DNA from: Clostridia bacterium
GTDB taxonomy: Bacteria; Bacillota; Clostridia; RGIG6154
Length of the DNA stretch: 64,000 nt
Assembly: GCA_017626145.1 (NCBI GenBank)
Contig: JAGAJK010000024.1
Span: 33,501 to 97,500 of the forward strand
Direction: 5' to 3'
The stretch's first letter is position 1. Each line of letters opens with the position of its first letter. The notes under the pieces are model-generated. The model did no database searches. It was not told the DNA's origin and saw nothing but the letters and a program-made list of their open reading frames with translations. The translations under genes were made by a program, and so were the position numbers. Positions 33,471 through 43,646 of the stretch are shown here, in pieces.

Positions 33471-34832
33471 TTATTCCTTTACTATTTCAATATCGGTTGA
33501 TTTTACGTTAACATCACCTTTAACCTTTGTCTTAAAGGTTTTGTTCATTGTGTTTGCAAATGTTACGTTTGCTTTTAAGCCCTCGTCGCAGGTGATAAAC
33601 GTGTCAATATCGTCCTTAAACATAGTTCCTGAGAACAAAATATTTGTTTCGGGGTAAACAATGCCCTCTGTTTCGATGTGCTTTAAGTTGATTGCACCGT
33701 CTTTAAGTGTGCAGTTGATAAACTTTACATTGTCAACGGGAGTTCTTGAATATAAAAGCTCGGGGATATTATCATTTTCAACAACAACGTTTTCAAAAAT
33801 AAGATTTTCCTGAACAGGTGCATCTGTATTGGGATAATAGCTTCTTGACCAGTTATCCTTGTCAAAGTGAATTGAAAAGGCAGTAGGTCTCTTTTTCTGA
33901 AGATAAATATCCTTGAAGTGAATATTTCTGCAGCCGCAGTCATAATATTCTTCGTCCTGAACTGCAACCCACCATATACCGTCATACTCGGCAAGACCCG
34001 ATTCGTGACAAGGCGGAGTTACCGATGTGTAAATCTTACCGTCAACAGGCATATTTACTCTGTAAAGTCTGCCGTTTACAAAAACGGAGTCGGAACGCTG
34101 AACCTTGATTCCTTCGTACCATTTTGGCCAGGAACCTGCAAGGATTCGGCAAAAATAGCCGTCTGTTGAGTCATCGTCAATATCGTAGCAGTCCTCAATA
34201 AGACCGTTTTCAATCCAGCCCATCTGTGGGTTTGAGCCTGTATAGTCATGAGCATTCAACGCAATAGGGTCGTCAAAGGTTTTAAAGAGACCGTGACGGA
34301 TAACAAATTTGCTTCCGTAACCGAAATGAACGGCATCCTTTTTACCTTCAATGCGAACTCTTTCAATAACTGCGTTTTCAAAGGTGCAGATATGAATACC
34401 AAAGCATCTTGAAGGCAGGTCAAGACACTGAAAATCTTCTATAACAATATTTTTAGCATAGAAAAAGCAAATGTGTCCGTTAAGACCCGATATTATTTTT
34501 TTGCTTTCGGGAGTTATATCCTCACGTACAACGCCGTTACAGATAAGGTTAAGACCCTGAATTTTGATATTTTTATTGTATGTATGAGTGTATGCACCCT
34601 CATTTACAAAAACGTATGCCGTTTCCTCGGGGTTTTCTTCTCTTTTGATATACGAACCTGCGCAGAAGAAAAGGTTTGTGTCGTCATAAAGTAAAACCTG
34701 GTCAGCAAGAAGGTATGTACCCGGCAAATCGATATAAATATCTCCGCCTTCCTTTACTGCTTCCTGTAATGCTTTTGCATTGGCAAGACCGTCATTTTCG
34801 GGCAAAAAGCCATAATCCTTTGCGTATTTCAT
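33471..34832 (-). CDS. Right-handed beta-helix protein (GH28/pectate-lyase-like)
   Basis: 453 residues, cytoplasmic. The N-terminus (KYAKDYGFLPENDGLANAKA…DIYIDLPGTYLL) is typical of pectin-lyase-fold enzymes, followed by about 10 coils rich in N-I-x-I-x-x-x and F-x-N-x-x-V ladders. Asp-rich stretches YDIDDDSTDGY and KTFDDPIALNAHDY may form an active site. It could act on rhamnogalacturonan- or galacturonan-type oligosaccharides. The neighbouring SGNH esterase and the rhamnosidase elsewhere in the window fit a pectin-related theme, but the family is not fixed. The start is ATG at 34832 with AAGGAAA about 5 nt upstream. Confidence 0.72.
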   Translation of the reverse strand: MKYAKDYGFLPENDGLANAKALQEAVKEGGDIYIDLPGTYLLADQVLLYDDTNLFFCAGSYIKREENPEETAYVFVNEGAYTHTYNKNIKIQGLNLICNGVVREDITPESKKIISGLNGHICFFYAKNIVIEDFQCLDLPSRCFGIHICTFENAVIERVRIEGKKDAVHFGYGSKFVIRHGLFKTFDDPIALNAHDYTGSNPQMGWIENGLIEDCYDIDDDSTDGYFCRILAGSWPKWYEGIKVQRSDSVFVNGRLYRVNMPVDGKIYTSVTPPCHESGLAEYDGIWWVAVQDEEYYDCGCRNIHFKDIYLQKKRPTAFSIHFDKDNWSRSYYPNTDAPVQENLIFENVVVENDNIPELLYSRTPVDNVKFINCTLKDGAINLKHIETEGIVYPETNILFSGTMFKDDIDTFITCDEGLKANVTFANTMNKTFKTKVKGDVNVKSTDIEIVKE

Positions 34833-34834
34833 AA

Positions 34835-36070
34835 TTATTTTTCCTTTCTTATTTCCTCAATTGTTGCCGCCAGCGAATCGCCCATCTGTTTGTAGCCCGA
34901 AGTGTTCGGGTGCACCCAGTTACTTTGATACTGTACATTTATTTCGCTGTAGCGGTTTGCCTTGTAGTAAGCCGTATCAAAACCGTATTGTGGATCAAGA
35001 TTGTAAATCATAGGAGAAATATAAACATTCTCCATATTTTCAAAATTGTCAATAAAGCTCTTTGTGGATTTAATTGCAAGCATTCTGTATATTTTAGAGC
35101 CGCTTCTGCAACGCATGGGAGAATTGCCCCAGCAATACTGCTCCGCTCCGATTATGGGGGTGTTCAGGATAATTTTCGTATCTGGGTCATTTTCCTTTAT
35201 TTTGTTTATTACAAATAAAGTATTGTCGGTAAATTCCTTAACTCTGTCTTCTATTTCTTCATAGGTACAAAGCTGTAAATCATTACCGCCCATAAGAATA
35301 CTTACAGCATCAACCTTTCCTAAATCATACCTCTCAACATACTTTTTAAAGCTGAATTCAAATTTAGGTTCTTTGTCGATTAGTATATCGCTGTCATTTT
35401 CTCTTTTATAAAGAATTTTTTCTTTGGTAAAATACTGACCGTCTTTAATTTCCTCGTATTTATAGCCTGAATAACAGTAATCGTCACGGGGAAATTTTTG
35501 AGTTTCTTCGTAAAACTCAACACAACCGAAGTAATCCTTTCCCTCAACATTTTCAGGGAACAAAAAGGGAGAAACGCCGTTACGGATATAGCTTCTGTTA
35601 AAATATCCGTCCCACGCCCAGCCACCTCTTCCTTCATGGAAGATTACGTTGTTAAAGGAACGTGTTCCGATAAATTCGATATTTTTAAGTTTCTTTGCAA
35701 CGTGGTCAATATAAACCTGCGCCTGTGTCATTGAATCGCCGATGCATAAAAGACGCATTTTCCCGGGGTTTTGCTTAACCGTGTTCATAACAACAGTTGT
35801 TTCATTTTCACCGATTTTTTCGCCGTATTCATCGTAAACCTTTATTTTAAGAGGAAAGCTCTCCAATTCACGGGGAAATTCAGTTATTCTCCAGAATGCG
35901 CCGTGATTTTTACCGTATTCGCATTCTGTTATAACATCCCATTCTGCCTTGTATGGGTGAATTATATTTTTAAAGTATATGTTAAACTCTTCCGATGCAT
36001 CCTGAATATTAATCTGCTCGAAATCCTTTAAAATATATAACTTTTCAGGCAATACTATCTGTACCTTCAT
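34835..36070 (-). CDS. SGNH/GDSL-family hydrolase
   Basis: 411-residue cytoplasmic esterase. An N-terminal beta domain (about 1-105) precedes the SGNH fold: block I CIGDSMTQAQ (nucleophile Ser), Gly in GRGGWAWDG, block III GGNDL and block V NWVHPNTSGY with the catalytic Asp-x-x-His position altered to V-H. Its family deacylates carbohydrates such as acetylated pectin or xylan oligosaccharides. The start is ATG at 36070 with AAGG 9 nt upstream. It overlaps the MATE gene by 26 nt and precedes the beta-helix gene by 2 nt, so the three are one operon. Confidence 0.8.
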   Translation of the reverse strand: MKVQIVLPEKLYILKDFEQINIQDASEEFNIYFKNIIHPYKAEWDVITECEYGKNHGAFWRITEFPRELESFPLKIKVYDEYGEKIGENETTVVMNTVKQNPGKMRLLCIGDSMTQAQVYIDHVAKKLKNIEFIGTRSFNNVIFHEGRGGWAWDGYFNRSYIRNGVSPFLFPENVEGKDYFGCVEFYEETQKFPRDDYCYSGYKYEEIKDGQYFTKEKILYKRENDSDILIDKEPKFEFSFKKYVERYDLGKVDAVSILMGGNDLQLCTYEEIEDRVKEFTDNTLFVINKIKENDPDTKIILNTPIIGAEQYCWGNSPMRCRSGSKIYRMLAIKSTKSFIDNFENMENVYISPMIYNLDPQYGFDTAYYKANRYSEINVQYQSNWVHPNTSGYKQMGDSLAATIEEIRKEK

Positions 36071-37424
36071 ATTCTTCTACCTTCCTTATTTTTTTCTTTG
36101 CAAGTATAACAAAAATTACTGATTGTATCACAAACGTAAGTGCCCAGGATATGGGGTATGATATATAAAGACAGGGCAGAGTGTGAATCTTTGCGAAAAT
36201 TGTGTATATCCAGAATATACGGAATACGCAAACACCGAAAATTGACAAAATCATAGGGTGAACATAATATCCCATACCTCGTGTTACACCTGTTGAAACC
36301 TCCATACATCCGCATAAAAAGTAAAGACTGATAACATACAACACTCTTTCCATAGCTTTCGTTATAGAAGTTGCATCAGAAACAAAAAGGGTTGCCAACG
36401 GTTTTGAAAATGCAATTACAGTCCAGCCAAGTGCAAGACCTGTCAGAGTTGTACATAAAAGACATAACCCCCAACCCTTTAAAATACGTTTTATTTTTCC
36501 CGCACCGTAATTCTGTGAGGACATAGTAACAGCGGTGCTGCTGAATGCGTTCATACTTACATAAACGTAGCCTTCAATACTTCCTGCCGCACCAGAACCT
36601 GCTATGGTGAGTGTATCAAAGCTGTTGATTGAGGTCTGAATTAAAATGTTTGAAATGGAAAACATACAGCTTTGCAGTCCTGACGGAATACCTGCCGCTA
36701 AAATCATTTTAAGCTGTTCTTTGTGTATACGTAATTTGTTTAAATGTATTCTGCATCCGTTTTCCACCTTTGTAAGCGCCTTTAAAACAAGGAATGCAGA
36801 AACTGCCTGAGATGTAATTGTTGCAGTTGCCACACCTGCCACATCCATACCGCACACTATAACAAAAAACAGATTAAGGCAAACATTTATTACCCCTGCT
36901 ATCGAAAGAAAAATAAGGGGCTTTTTCGTATCTCCGTAGGCACGCATAATACCGCTTGAAAAATTATAAAGCATATTAAATGGCATACCTGCAAAAATAA
37001 TCCTTAAATACAGCTCAGATTTAGGAAAAATATCTGCAGGAACACCCGTAAACCTTAATAAAGGTACTGCAAGAAGATTGCCAAGCACCGCAAGAAACAG
37101 ACCGCATAAAAAGCTAAGTGTTACCGCCGTATGTGCACTTTTCTGCATTCCTTCTCCATGACCTTTACCAAAATAACGTGAAACGGTAACGGTAGCACCA
37201 AGTGAAAGACCGATAAACAAGTTAATAAGCAGATTTGTAATGGTAGAGGTTGCACTTACAGCTGCAAGTGAAGAATCCCCTGAAAACTTACCCACTACAA
37301 TCATATCTGCGGAATTAAATAAAAGCTGAAGAATACCCGAAAGCACCAACGGAACAGCGAATCTGATTATTTTGCCGAGCATCGCTCCGTGAGTAAAATT
37401 GATTTCGTTTCTGTCTCCTGCCAT
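36045..37424 (-). CDS. MATE-family efflux transporter
   Basis: 459-residue integral membrane protein with about 12 TM helices in two homologous halves. It starts with the typical short cytoplasmic end (THGAMLGKIIRFAVPLVLSGILQ) and keeps the helix-2/3 motif NSADMIVVGKFSG and SLGATVTVSRYFGKG. MATE proteins export cationic drugs or metabolites using Na+ or H+; the NorM/DinF-like subfamily fits. The start is ATG at 37424 with GAGGTG about 6 nt upstream; an in-frame ATG at 37445 precedes the ribosome site. It heads an operon with SGNH, beta-helix, exonuclease and protease genes. Confidence 0.9.
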   Translation of the reverse strand: MAGDRNEINFTHGAMLGKIIRFAVPLVLSGILQLLFNSADMIVVGKFSGDSSLAAVSATSTITNLLINLFIGLSLGATVTVSRYFGKGHGEGMQKSAHTAVTLSFLCGLFLAVLGNLLAVPLLRFTGVPADIFPKSELYLRIIFAGMPFNMLYNFSSGIMRAYGDTKKPLIFLSIAGVINVCLNLFFVIVCGMDVAGVATATITSQAVSAFLVLKALTKVENGCRIHLNKLRIHKEQLKMILAAGIPSGLQSCMFSISNILIQTSINSFDTLTIAGSGAAGSIEGYVYVSMNAFSSTAVTMSSQNYGAGKIKRILKGWGLCLLCTTLTGLALGWTVIAFSKPLATLFVSDATSITKAMERVLYVISLYFLCGCMEVSTGVTRGMGYYVHPMILSIFGVCVFRIFWIYTIFAKIHTLPCLYISYPISWALTFVIQSVIFVILAKKKIRKVEEYEGTDSIA

Positions 37425-37457
37425 AAAGCACACCTCGCTGTACATTATATTGTAATT

Positions 37458-37486
37458 ATTTTATCTCAATTGTAATAAATTGTCAA
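37458..37486 (-). promoter_or_regulatory. Promoter of the MATE operon
   Basis: On the minus strand TTGACA (37486-37481), 17-nt spacer, TAAAAT (37463-37458). Confidence 0.8.
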
Positions 37487-37537
37487 TATAAAAAGGCCTT
37501 TTAATGCCAAACATCTCTGACATAAAAATGCATAACA

Positions 37538-37575
37538 AACCTCTCAGATACCTTCAGGTATCTGAGAGGTTTTAT
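37538..37575. terminator. Strong terminator after prsA
   Basis: A 15-bp perfect stem AACCTCTCAGATACC with its complement (37538-37552 with 37557-37571), loop TTCA. It sits at the end of the long minus-strand run and is T-rich on the plus-strand side. Confidence 0.8.
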
Positions 37576-37577
37576 AA

Positions 37578-38594
37578 TTATTGTATTTTTTCAAACTCTT
37601 TATCGTTGCGTGTTACGGTATATTCCTTTTTCCACTCCTCGGCGAGGGCACTTTCCTTTTCTGCTTCAAGGTCAAGGCGTATATTCCCGGCTATGCTGTC
37701 CATAGTAGAATAGTTTTTGCTTAAAACCTTTACAATATGATAGCCGTAATCCGACTCTGTCGGTTCTGAAACAGTACCATCCTCAAGAGAGAACACCTTA
37801 TTTTTCATTTCTTCACTTACATCGGCTTCCAAAATCAGATAGCCATCAAGATTATTCTCAAGCTCAGGGTCCTCGGAATACTGCTTCATAAGTGTATCAA
37901 AATCCTCACCCGACATAATTCTTTCATAAATGCTGTCGGCAAGCTCCTTTTTCTTTACAAGCTCATCTTCAGGTAAAGGGTTACCGTTGCTGTCTGTTGT
38001 GGTAAAAATAATCTGCTTTGCGAAAATTGACGTAATAGGTCCCATTTCTCCATAACGCTCGTAAATTCTCTGATATATTTCCTCGTCACTTATCTCAAAA
38101 TCTGTTCCTGTTTTCTTATATTCAGCAATAAATGCCGTTATGCAGTAGCTTTTTTCAAGAATTTCTCTGTACGCTTTTTCCGAACATCCGATTTCCTTTA
38201 AAAATGCCTTGAGCTCCGCATCGCCACCTTTGGCACTTGCCGCATTATTGTAATGCTCCTCTGCATTTTTTCGGCAGTCTTCGTCAATTGAAAAGCCGTT
38301 TTCGAGAGCCTTTAAATATTTTGCCTCAAAGGACATAACCTCTTCAAACGCCTTTTCCTTTGCAAGCTCGATTGCCTTTTTCCCCTCTACCTCAGTTTGC
38401 CAGAAGGTTTCGGCACCATCTTCCATAACATCTGCTTCAAAAAGAAGGTCCTCCTTAACGGTATAAAGGAAATAATTAAATGCCTCCACACTTACACCTT
38501 TACCGTCAATAGTACCTATTTTAGCTGTTCCTGAGCAGGAACAAAGTGTAATTGCCGTTACAAGCAAAAGAAAAACACATATAAATCTTTTCAT
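37578..38594 (-). CDS. PrsA-like peptidyl-prolyl isomerase lipoprotein
   Basis: 338-residue foldase lipoprotein acting outside the membrane. The signal peptide ends in a Cys-rich lipobox (ITLCSC, probable acylated Cys20). A helical SurA-N-like domain (about 30-180) precedes a parvulin rotamase domain with MGPITSIFAKQIIF, SGEDFDTLMKQYSEDPE and SDYGYHIVKVLS. It assists folding of secreted proteins, which fits a genome with 1,000-2,000-residue exported proteins. It follows mfd by 51 nt, a gene order (pth-mfd-prsA) common in Clostridia. The start is ATG at 38594 with GGAGG upstream. Confidence 0.87.
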   Translation of the reverse strand: MKRFICVFLLLVTAITLCSCSGTAKIGTIDGKGVSVEAFNYFLYTVKEDLLFEADVMEDGAETFWQTEVEGKKAIELAKEKAFEEVMSFEAKYLKALENGFSIDEDCRKNAEEHYNNAASAKGGDAELKAFLKEIGCSEKAYREILEKSYCITAFIAEYKKTGTDFEISDEEIYQRIYERYGEMGPITSIFAKQIIFTTTDSNGNPLPEDELVKKKELADSIYERIMSGEDFDTLMKQYSEDPELENNLDGYLILEADVSEEMKNKVFSLEDGTVSEPTESDYGYHIVKVLSKNYSTMDSIAGNIRLDLEAEKESALAEEWKKEYTVTRNDKEFEKIQ

Positions 38595-38645
38595 ACCGCA
38601 GCCTCCTTTCAGGTTACTTTACATTATAATATTAACACGAAAATA

Positions 38646-41600
38646 TCAATTTTTCAATGCTTTTATGTCCTGTAACATAATTTTAACATTACTGCAAATA
38701 TCCTTATGTTTAACTCCTTCAAGAGAGTAAACAAGCATAATTTTTTTACCTGATGTCATATACGCTTTAAGGCGGTTGTTTACAACATACCCTGTTACAG
38801 CCTCAATGGGTGAATTGTTGGTAAGGGTTATAAATAATTTAGTTCCTTTCTGTGAAATATCGCCAAAGCCTAATGTCCTTGCCATATTTCTTATTTCGGT
38901 AACCTCGATTAAATTAACAACCTCAGCAGGAATATCACCGAAGCGGTCAATAAATTCGTCAATAATGTCGCTTTTATCCTTATCATTTTCCATTGATGCA
39001 ACACTGCGGTACATTTCAATTCTCGTAATCTTATCCTCAATGTAGGTATCGGGGATGTAGCAGTTTACAGAAAGGTCGATTATAAGCGGAATTTCCTCCT
39101 CTACTGGCTCGTTGTTTTTAATCTGTCTTACCGCCGCCTCCAGAAGCTTACAGTACATATCGTAGCCTACACGGTTCATATAACCGTGCTGATTTGCTCC
39201 CAAAAGTGAGCCTGCGCCTCTTATTTCAAGGTCACGCATAGCGATTTTTATACCCGAACCGAACTCGGTAAATTCCTTTATTGCCATAAGTCTTTTGCTT
39301 GCAACCTCATCAAGAACCTTGTTTTTGGGAACCGTAAGATACGCATGTGCAAGACGTGAGGAACGGCCTATTCTACCTCGCAGCTGATAAAGCTGTGCAA
39401 GACCGAACCTTTCTGAATTTTCAATTATAAGTGTATTTATATTGGGAATATCGATACCCGTTTCAATAATAGTGGTACATATTAAAACGTCCACCTCACC
39501 GTTAATAACCGAAAGCATTATATTTTCAAGCTCCCGTTCCCCCATTTTGCCGTGAGCGGTAACAAACCTTGCTTCGGGAACAAGCTTCTTTAATTTATTT
39601 TCAACAATATCTATACTTTCAACTCTGTTGTGCAGATAATACACCTGTCCGTCTCTGCCTATTTCCTTTAAAATAGCATTTCTTATGGCAGGCTCATTAT
39701 ATTCCATAACATAGGTTGAAACAGGCTTTCTGTTTTTAGGCGGGTCTGAAAGAACGCTCATATCCCTTAAGCCTGACATCGCCATATTTAAAGTTCTGGG
39801 AATAGGCGTGGCAGAAAGGGTTATAACGTCCACATTACATTTTAAATTCTTAATTTTTTCCTTATGGGCAACGCCGAAGCGTTGTTCTTCGTCAATGATA
39901 AGAAGTCCTAAATCCTTAAAGGCAATATCCTTCTGCAGAATGGAATGAGTGCCTATTACAATATCAATTTTGCCGCTTTTTAGTTTTTCCTTTATTTCCT
40001 TCTGCTGTTTTGTATTTCTGAAGCGACAGAGCATTTCCACATTAACCGCAAACTGCTCCATTCTTGATAAAAAGCTTTCGTAGTGCTGTTTTGCAAGAAG
40101 TGTCGTAGGAACAAGCATAGCCACCTGCTTGCCGCTGGAAACTGCTTTAAACGCCGCACGCATAGCAATTTCCGTTTTACCGTAGCCAACATCGCCGCAG
40201 ATAAGTCTGTCCATAGGCTTAATGCTTTCCATATCAAACTTAACGCTTTCTATAGCTTTAAGCTGATCATCAGTTTCATCGTATGGGAAGGTATTTTCAA
40301 ACTCCTCCTGAAGCTCGGTATCGGGTCCGAAGGCGTAGCCTTTGGTGCTTTCACGCTTTGCATAAAGCTCTAAAAGCTCCTTTGCCATAGCTTCAACATT
40401 CTGACGCACCTTAGCCTTTGCGTGGCTCCATTCCTCGCCGCCCAGCTTGTTGATTTTAACGTTTTCCGCTCCGCCAACATATTTACTTAAAAGATTAAGC
40501 TGCTGAACGGGAACGTACAAAAGGTCTGTGCCCTTATATTTTATTTTAAGGTAATCCTTGGTAATACCGTCAACGGTAAGCTGATGCATACCCTTGTATA
40601 CACCGATGCCGTGAATATCGTGAACAACTAGGTCTCCTTCATTTATATCGTAAATGCTCTTAAGACCGTTTTTTCTGCGTTTTGTTTTTCTTGTCTCGGG
40701 AGCTGATTTTACCTTGTTTCCGCCGATGCACAAAAATGCCGCAGGCACATTTGTATATTCAAAGCCGTCACTTAAATATCCCGTGGTAAGGGTAACGGTA
40801 AAGGGCATAATCTCAGTTTTGAAATCGGTGTCAATATTAAACGGAATTTCCTCATCACTTAATATTTCCGAAAAGTGCTTTATCCCCTTTTCATTTCCGC
40901 AGGGCAGAATAACCCTGTAGCCTTTGGTGATGAAATAGGTAATATCCTCCACCAGAAGCTCGCTTTCAGGGTCGTAGGCAGGAAGATTCCTTCCTGTTAC
41001 CGCAACAATTTCCCTGCTTGCAACAAGCTTATCGCTCAGTGAAAAGTTTGTAACGGTAAATAAAACCCCATCACAAAGCTTATCTGCCGCTATTTTAGGA
41101 GAAGTTATATAATATGAGGTCTCCTTTTTATCACCCTTAAGCTTCACTCCGTCCTCTATTGCACTGAAGATAGCTTCACCTAAATCCTTTATAAAAGCAT
41201 CGGTGCTGTCCTTGCAGGCATTTGGCTCGTCAATAAAAACGAACATATCCTTAAGGTAGTCCGTCAAATCCGCATTTTTCTTCGCAAAATTTTCCGATGC
41301 GGGAAGTATTTCAAAGCCGTCACACACATCAACAGAGGTCTGCGTGTCAACATCAAATATTTTTATAGCATCAATTTCCTCATCGAAAAAATCAAGTCTG
41401 TAAGCGTTTTTAGAGCCTGACGGATAAATATCTATAATTCCGCCTCGCACCGCAAACTGACCCATTCCCTCAACGTTTGCTTCCCTCTTGTAGCCCATTT
41501 TGGTAAGCCTTGAAACGATGCTTTCAATCTGATAAATATCCCCTCTTTTAAACGACAGAGAGCAATATTCAAAATCATCCCTTGAGGGTATTTTCTGACA

Positions 41601-41966
41601 TAAAGCCGTAAGCGTTGTTACAACAAAGCATTTTTCCCGGCAAATGCTTCCTAAAACGTTCATTCTTTCCTCTGCAAGAGAATCGTTGCTGGCAAAGGTT
41701 TCGTAAAAAATATACTCCCTTTCGGGGTAAAGATATGCCTTATCGGTAAAAAAGCTCAGCTTCTCACAAAGCTTTTTTGCGGCATACATACTCTCGCACA
41801 CAAAAACCATACCACGGTCATATTTTTCGCAAAGGGAAAAGGCGAGGTGCAATTTCTGCGACTCCGCCGTTCCTGTGATTTTTAAAGGTGTTATTCCCTT
41901 TGAAATACACTCATTTATTTTTTTGTAAAAGCTTTGTTCTTCTAAGATTTTACTGTAATTTTTCAT
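38646..41966 (-). CDS. mfd: Transcription-repair coupling factor Mfd
   Basis: 1,106-residue DNA translocase that removes stalled RNA polymerase from lesions and recruits UvrA. The order is as expected: N-terminal UvrB-like domains (VRGGIIDIYPSG), the RNA-polymerase interaction domain (GDLVVHDIHGIGVYKGM, about 450-520), the RecG-like helicase with Walker A CGDVGYGKTE and Walker B IIDEEQRFGV, motif VI QLRGRIGRS, and the C-terminal TRCF autoinhibitory domain. The start ATG at 41966 overlaps the pth stop in an ATGA, so the two are translationally coupled. Confidence 0.97.
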   Translation of the reverse strand: MKNYSKILEEQSFYKKINECISKGITPLKITGTAESQKLHLAFSLCEKYDRGMVFVCESMYAAKKLCEKLSFFTDKAYLYPEREYIFYETFASNDSLAEERMNVLGSICREKCFVVTTLTALCQKIPSRDDFEYCSLSFKRGDIYQIESIVSRLTKMGYKREANVEGMGQFAVRGGIIDIYPSGSKNAYRLDFFDEEIDAIKIFDVDTQTSVDVCDGFEILPASENFAKKNADLTDYLKDMFVFIDEPNACKDSTDAFIKDLGEAIFSAIEDGVKLKGDKKETSYYITSPKIAADKLCDGVLFTVTNFSLSDKLVASREIVAVTGRNLPAYDPESELLVEDITYFITKGYRVILPCGNEKGIKHFSEILSDEEIPFNIDTDFKTEIMPFTVTLTTGYLSDGFEYTNVPAAFLCIGGNKVKSAPETRKTKRRKNGLKSIYDINEGDLVVHDIHGIGVYKGMHQLTVDGITKDYLKIKYKGTDLLYVPVQQLNLLSKYVGGAENVKINKLGGEEWSHAKAKVRQNVEAMAKELLELYAKRESTKGYAFGPDTELQEEFENTFPYDETDDQLKAIESVKFDMESIKPMDRLICGDVGYGKTEIAMRAAFKAVSSGKQVAMLVPTTLLAKQHYESFLSRMEQFAVNVEMLCRFRNTKQQKEIKEKLKSGKIDIVIGTHSILQKDIAFKDLGLLIIDEEQRFGVAHKEKIKNLKCNVDVITLSATPIPRTLNMAMSGLRDMSVLSDPPKNRKPVSTYVMEYNEPAIRNAILKEIGRDGQVYYLHNRVESIDIVENKLKKLVPEARFVTAHGKMGERELENIMLSVINGEVDVLICTTIIETGIDIPNINTLIIENSERFGLAQLYQLRGRIGRSSRLAHAYLTVPKNKVLDEVASKRLMAIKEFTEFGSGIKIAMRDLEIRGAGSLLGANQHGYMNRVGYDMYCKLLEAAVRQIKNNEPVEEEIPLIIDLSVNCYIPDTYIEDKITRIEMYRSVASMENDKDKSDIIDEFIDRFGDIPAEVVNLIEVTEIRNMARTLGFGDISQKGTKLFITLTNNSPIEAVTGYVVNNRLKAYMTSGKKIMLVYSLEGVKHKDICSNVKIMLQDIKALKN

Positions 41967-42532
41967 TCTGCCTTACCGTTATACTTATTCATAGAGCTGT
42001 CGATACCGTTTCTTATGTATTCCTCAACAGCATCCGAGGTTCTTTCAAATACCTTGAACATAACCTCCTGCTCCGCCTTGGGAATTGTACCTAAAACGTG
42101 ATTGCACAAATCACCGCCCTGAGGCTTTGAACCTACGCCTATGCGAAATCTTGGAAAATCCTGACTTCCAAGATGTGAAATTATTGATTTCATACCGTTG
42201 TGACCGCCTGCACTTCCCTTGGGTCTTATGCGAAGAGCACCTACCTCAAGGTCAATATCATCGTATATTACTATTATATTCTCAACGGGAATTTTATACC
42301 AGTCGCTTGCAGACCTTACAGCCTCGCCACTTAAATTCATAAAAGTCTGCGGCTTTAACAGAACAACTCTTTCCCCTGCTATCCTGCCTTCACCCAAAAG
42401 TGACTTGTGCTTTGCACTCTTTACTGTAATATCGTACTTTTGTGCCATATAGTCAAGAGCAAGAAAGCCTGCATTATGACGTGTTGCAAAATATTTATCT
42501 CCCGGATTTCCCAATCCTGCAATTAAAAACAT
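41963..42532 (-). CDS. pth: Peptidyl-tRNA hydrolase
   Basis: 189-residue enzyme that recycles peptidyl-tRNA. GLGNPG at residue 6, catalytic His in RHNAGFLALD, LKPQTFMNLSG, Asp in IYDDIDLEVG and GSAGGHNGMKSI are all present and the length is standard. It starts 2 nt after murG and overlaps mfd by 4 nt. Confidence 0.97.
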   Translation of the reverse strand: MFLIAGLGNPGDKYFATRHNAGFLALDYMAQKYDITVKSAKHKSLLGEGRIAGERVVLLKPQTFMNLSGEAVRSASDWYKIPVENIIVIYDDIDLEVGALRIRPKGSAGGHNGMKSIISHLGSQDFPRFRIGVGSKPQGGDLCNHVLGTIPKAEQEVMFKVFERTSDAVEEYIRNGIDSSMNKYNGKAE

Positions 42533-42534
42533 AT

Positions 42535-43599
42535 TTATCTCTTAACCACCGAAAGAATAACGTTTACTATGGCAGACGCACTCTTTGAGGTGTCCTTTCT
42601 GTTCTGATTTTCTGCGATAACCGCACGTTTTTCGTAAATGGAGTCAATCAGCTCGGAAAAATCCTTACGCTCAAGCTCCTCTTCCTCCATATAATCACAC
42701 AGACCCTGTGCCTTGAAGGATTTTGCATTTTCTATCTGGTCACCTCTGCTTGCTTTTTTTGACAAAGGAACTATTAAAGACGGCTTAACAAGCGCTAAAA
42801 TTTCAAATATTGCGGTTGCACCGCCACGGGAAATTATAAAGTCACTTGCCGCCATAACATCACAAAGCTCTTCGTTTACGTATTCAAACTGACAGTAGCC
42901 TCTGCGGTTGAAAAGCTCGCTGTCGGTATTTCCTTTTCCGCAAAGATGACATACGTCAAATTTCTGCAGAAGGTCGTCTATTTCCGCTCTTAATTTATCA
43001 TTTAAAAATTTTGAACCAAGACTTCCCCCCATAAGCAGTAATACAGGCTTATTGCCGTCAAAGCCCATAAATTCAAGACCCTTTTGTCTGTCTCCGGATA
43101 AAAGCTCTTCTCTTACGGGAAGCCCGGTATAAATACTTTTACCTTCAGGAAGATGTGCCTTTGTTTCAGGGAAAGCGTAGCATATTTTCTTTGCAAAGGG
43201 TGCCGAAAGCTTGTTGGCAAGACCCGGTGTTATGTCCGATTCGTGAATTACGGAAGGTATACCGAGTGTCTTTGCCGCCCATATAACGGGACAGGATACA
43301 AAGCCGCCCTTTGAAAAAACTACATCAGGCTTAACAGCTCTTAAAACCTTAAGCGCCTGAGCGTAGCCCGTGCAGATTTTTGAAACATCCTTTACGTTCT
43401 GCATATCAATGTAACGTCTTAATTTCCCTGCCTTTATAGGGTAATAATCAATACCCTCCCTTGTTACAAGGTCGTGCTCTATTCCTTCCCTTGTACCTAT
43501 ATAGCTTATTTCAAAGCCCGCTTCCTTAAGCGGTTTGAAAAGTGCGATATTGGGAGTTACGTGTCCTGATGTTCCTCCGCCTGTCATAACAATTTTCAT
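42535..43599 (-). CDS. murG: MurG, UDP-GlcNAc:lipid I GlcNAc transferase
   Basis: 354-residue peripheral membrane GT28 enzyme that adds GlcNAc to lipid I to make lipid II. It has TGGGTSGHVTPNIAL, HESDITPGLANKL, the nucleotide-sugar site LLMGGSLGS, and SRGGATAIFEIL with PLSKKASRGDQIENA. The start is ATG at 43599 with AAAGGA 9 nt upstream; the ATG at 43617 lies at that site. It sits between the altered glmU gene and pth, away from any dcw cluster. Confidence 0.95.
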   Translation of the reverse strand: MKIVMTGGGTSGHVTPNIALFKPLKEAGFEISYIGTREGIEHDLVTREGIDYYPIKAGKLRRYIDMQNVKDVSKICTGYAQALKVLRAVKPDVVFSKGGFVSCPVIWAAKTLGIPSVIHESDITPGLANKLSAPFAKKICYAFPETKAHLPEGKSIYTGLPVREELLSGDRQKGLEFMGFDGNKPVLLLMGGSLGSKFLNDKLRAEIDDLLQKFDVCHLCGKGNTDSELFNRRGYCQFEYVNEELCDVMAASDFIISRGGATAIFEILALVKPSLIVPLSKKASRGDQIENAKSFKAQGLCDYMEEEELERKDFSELIDSIYEKRAVIAENQNRKDTSKSASAIVNVILSVVKR

Positions 43600-43646
43600 T
43601 GCTGTACTTCCTTTCATTACTTCTGTAATTCATTATATGAAAAATT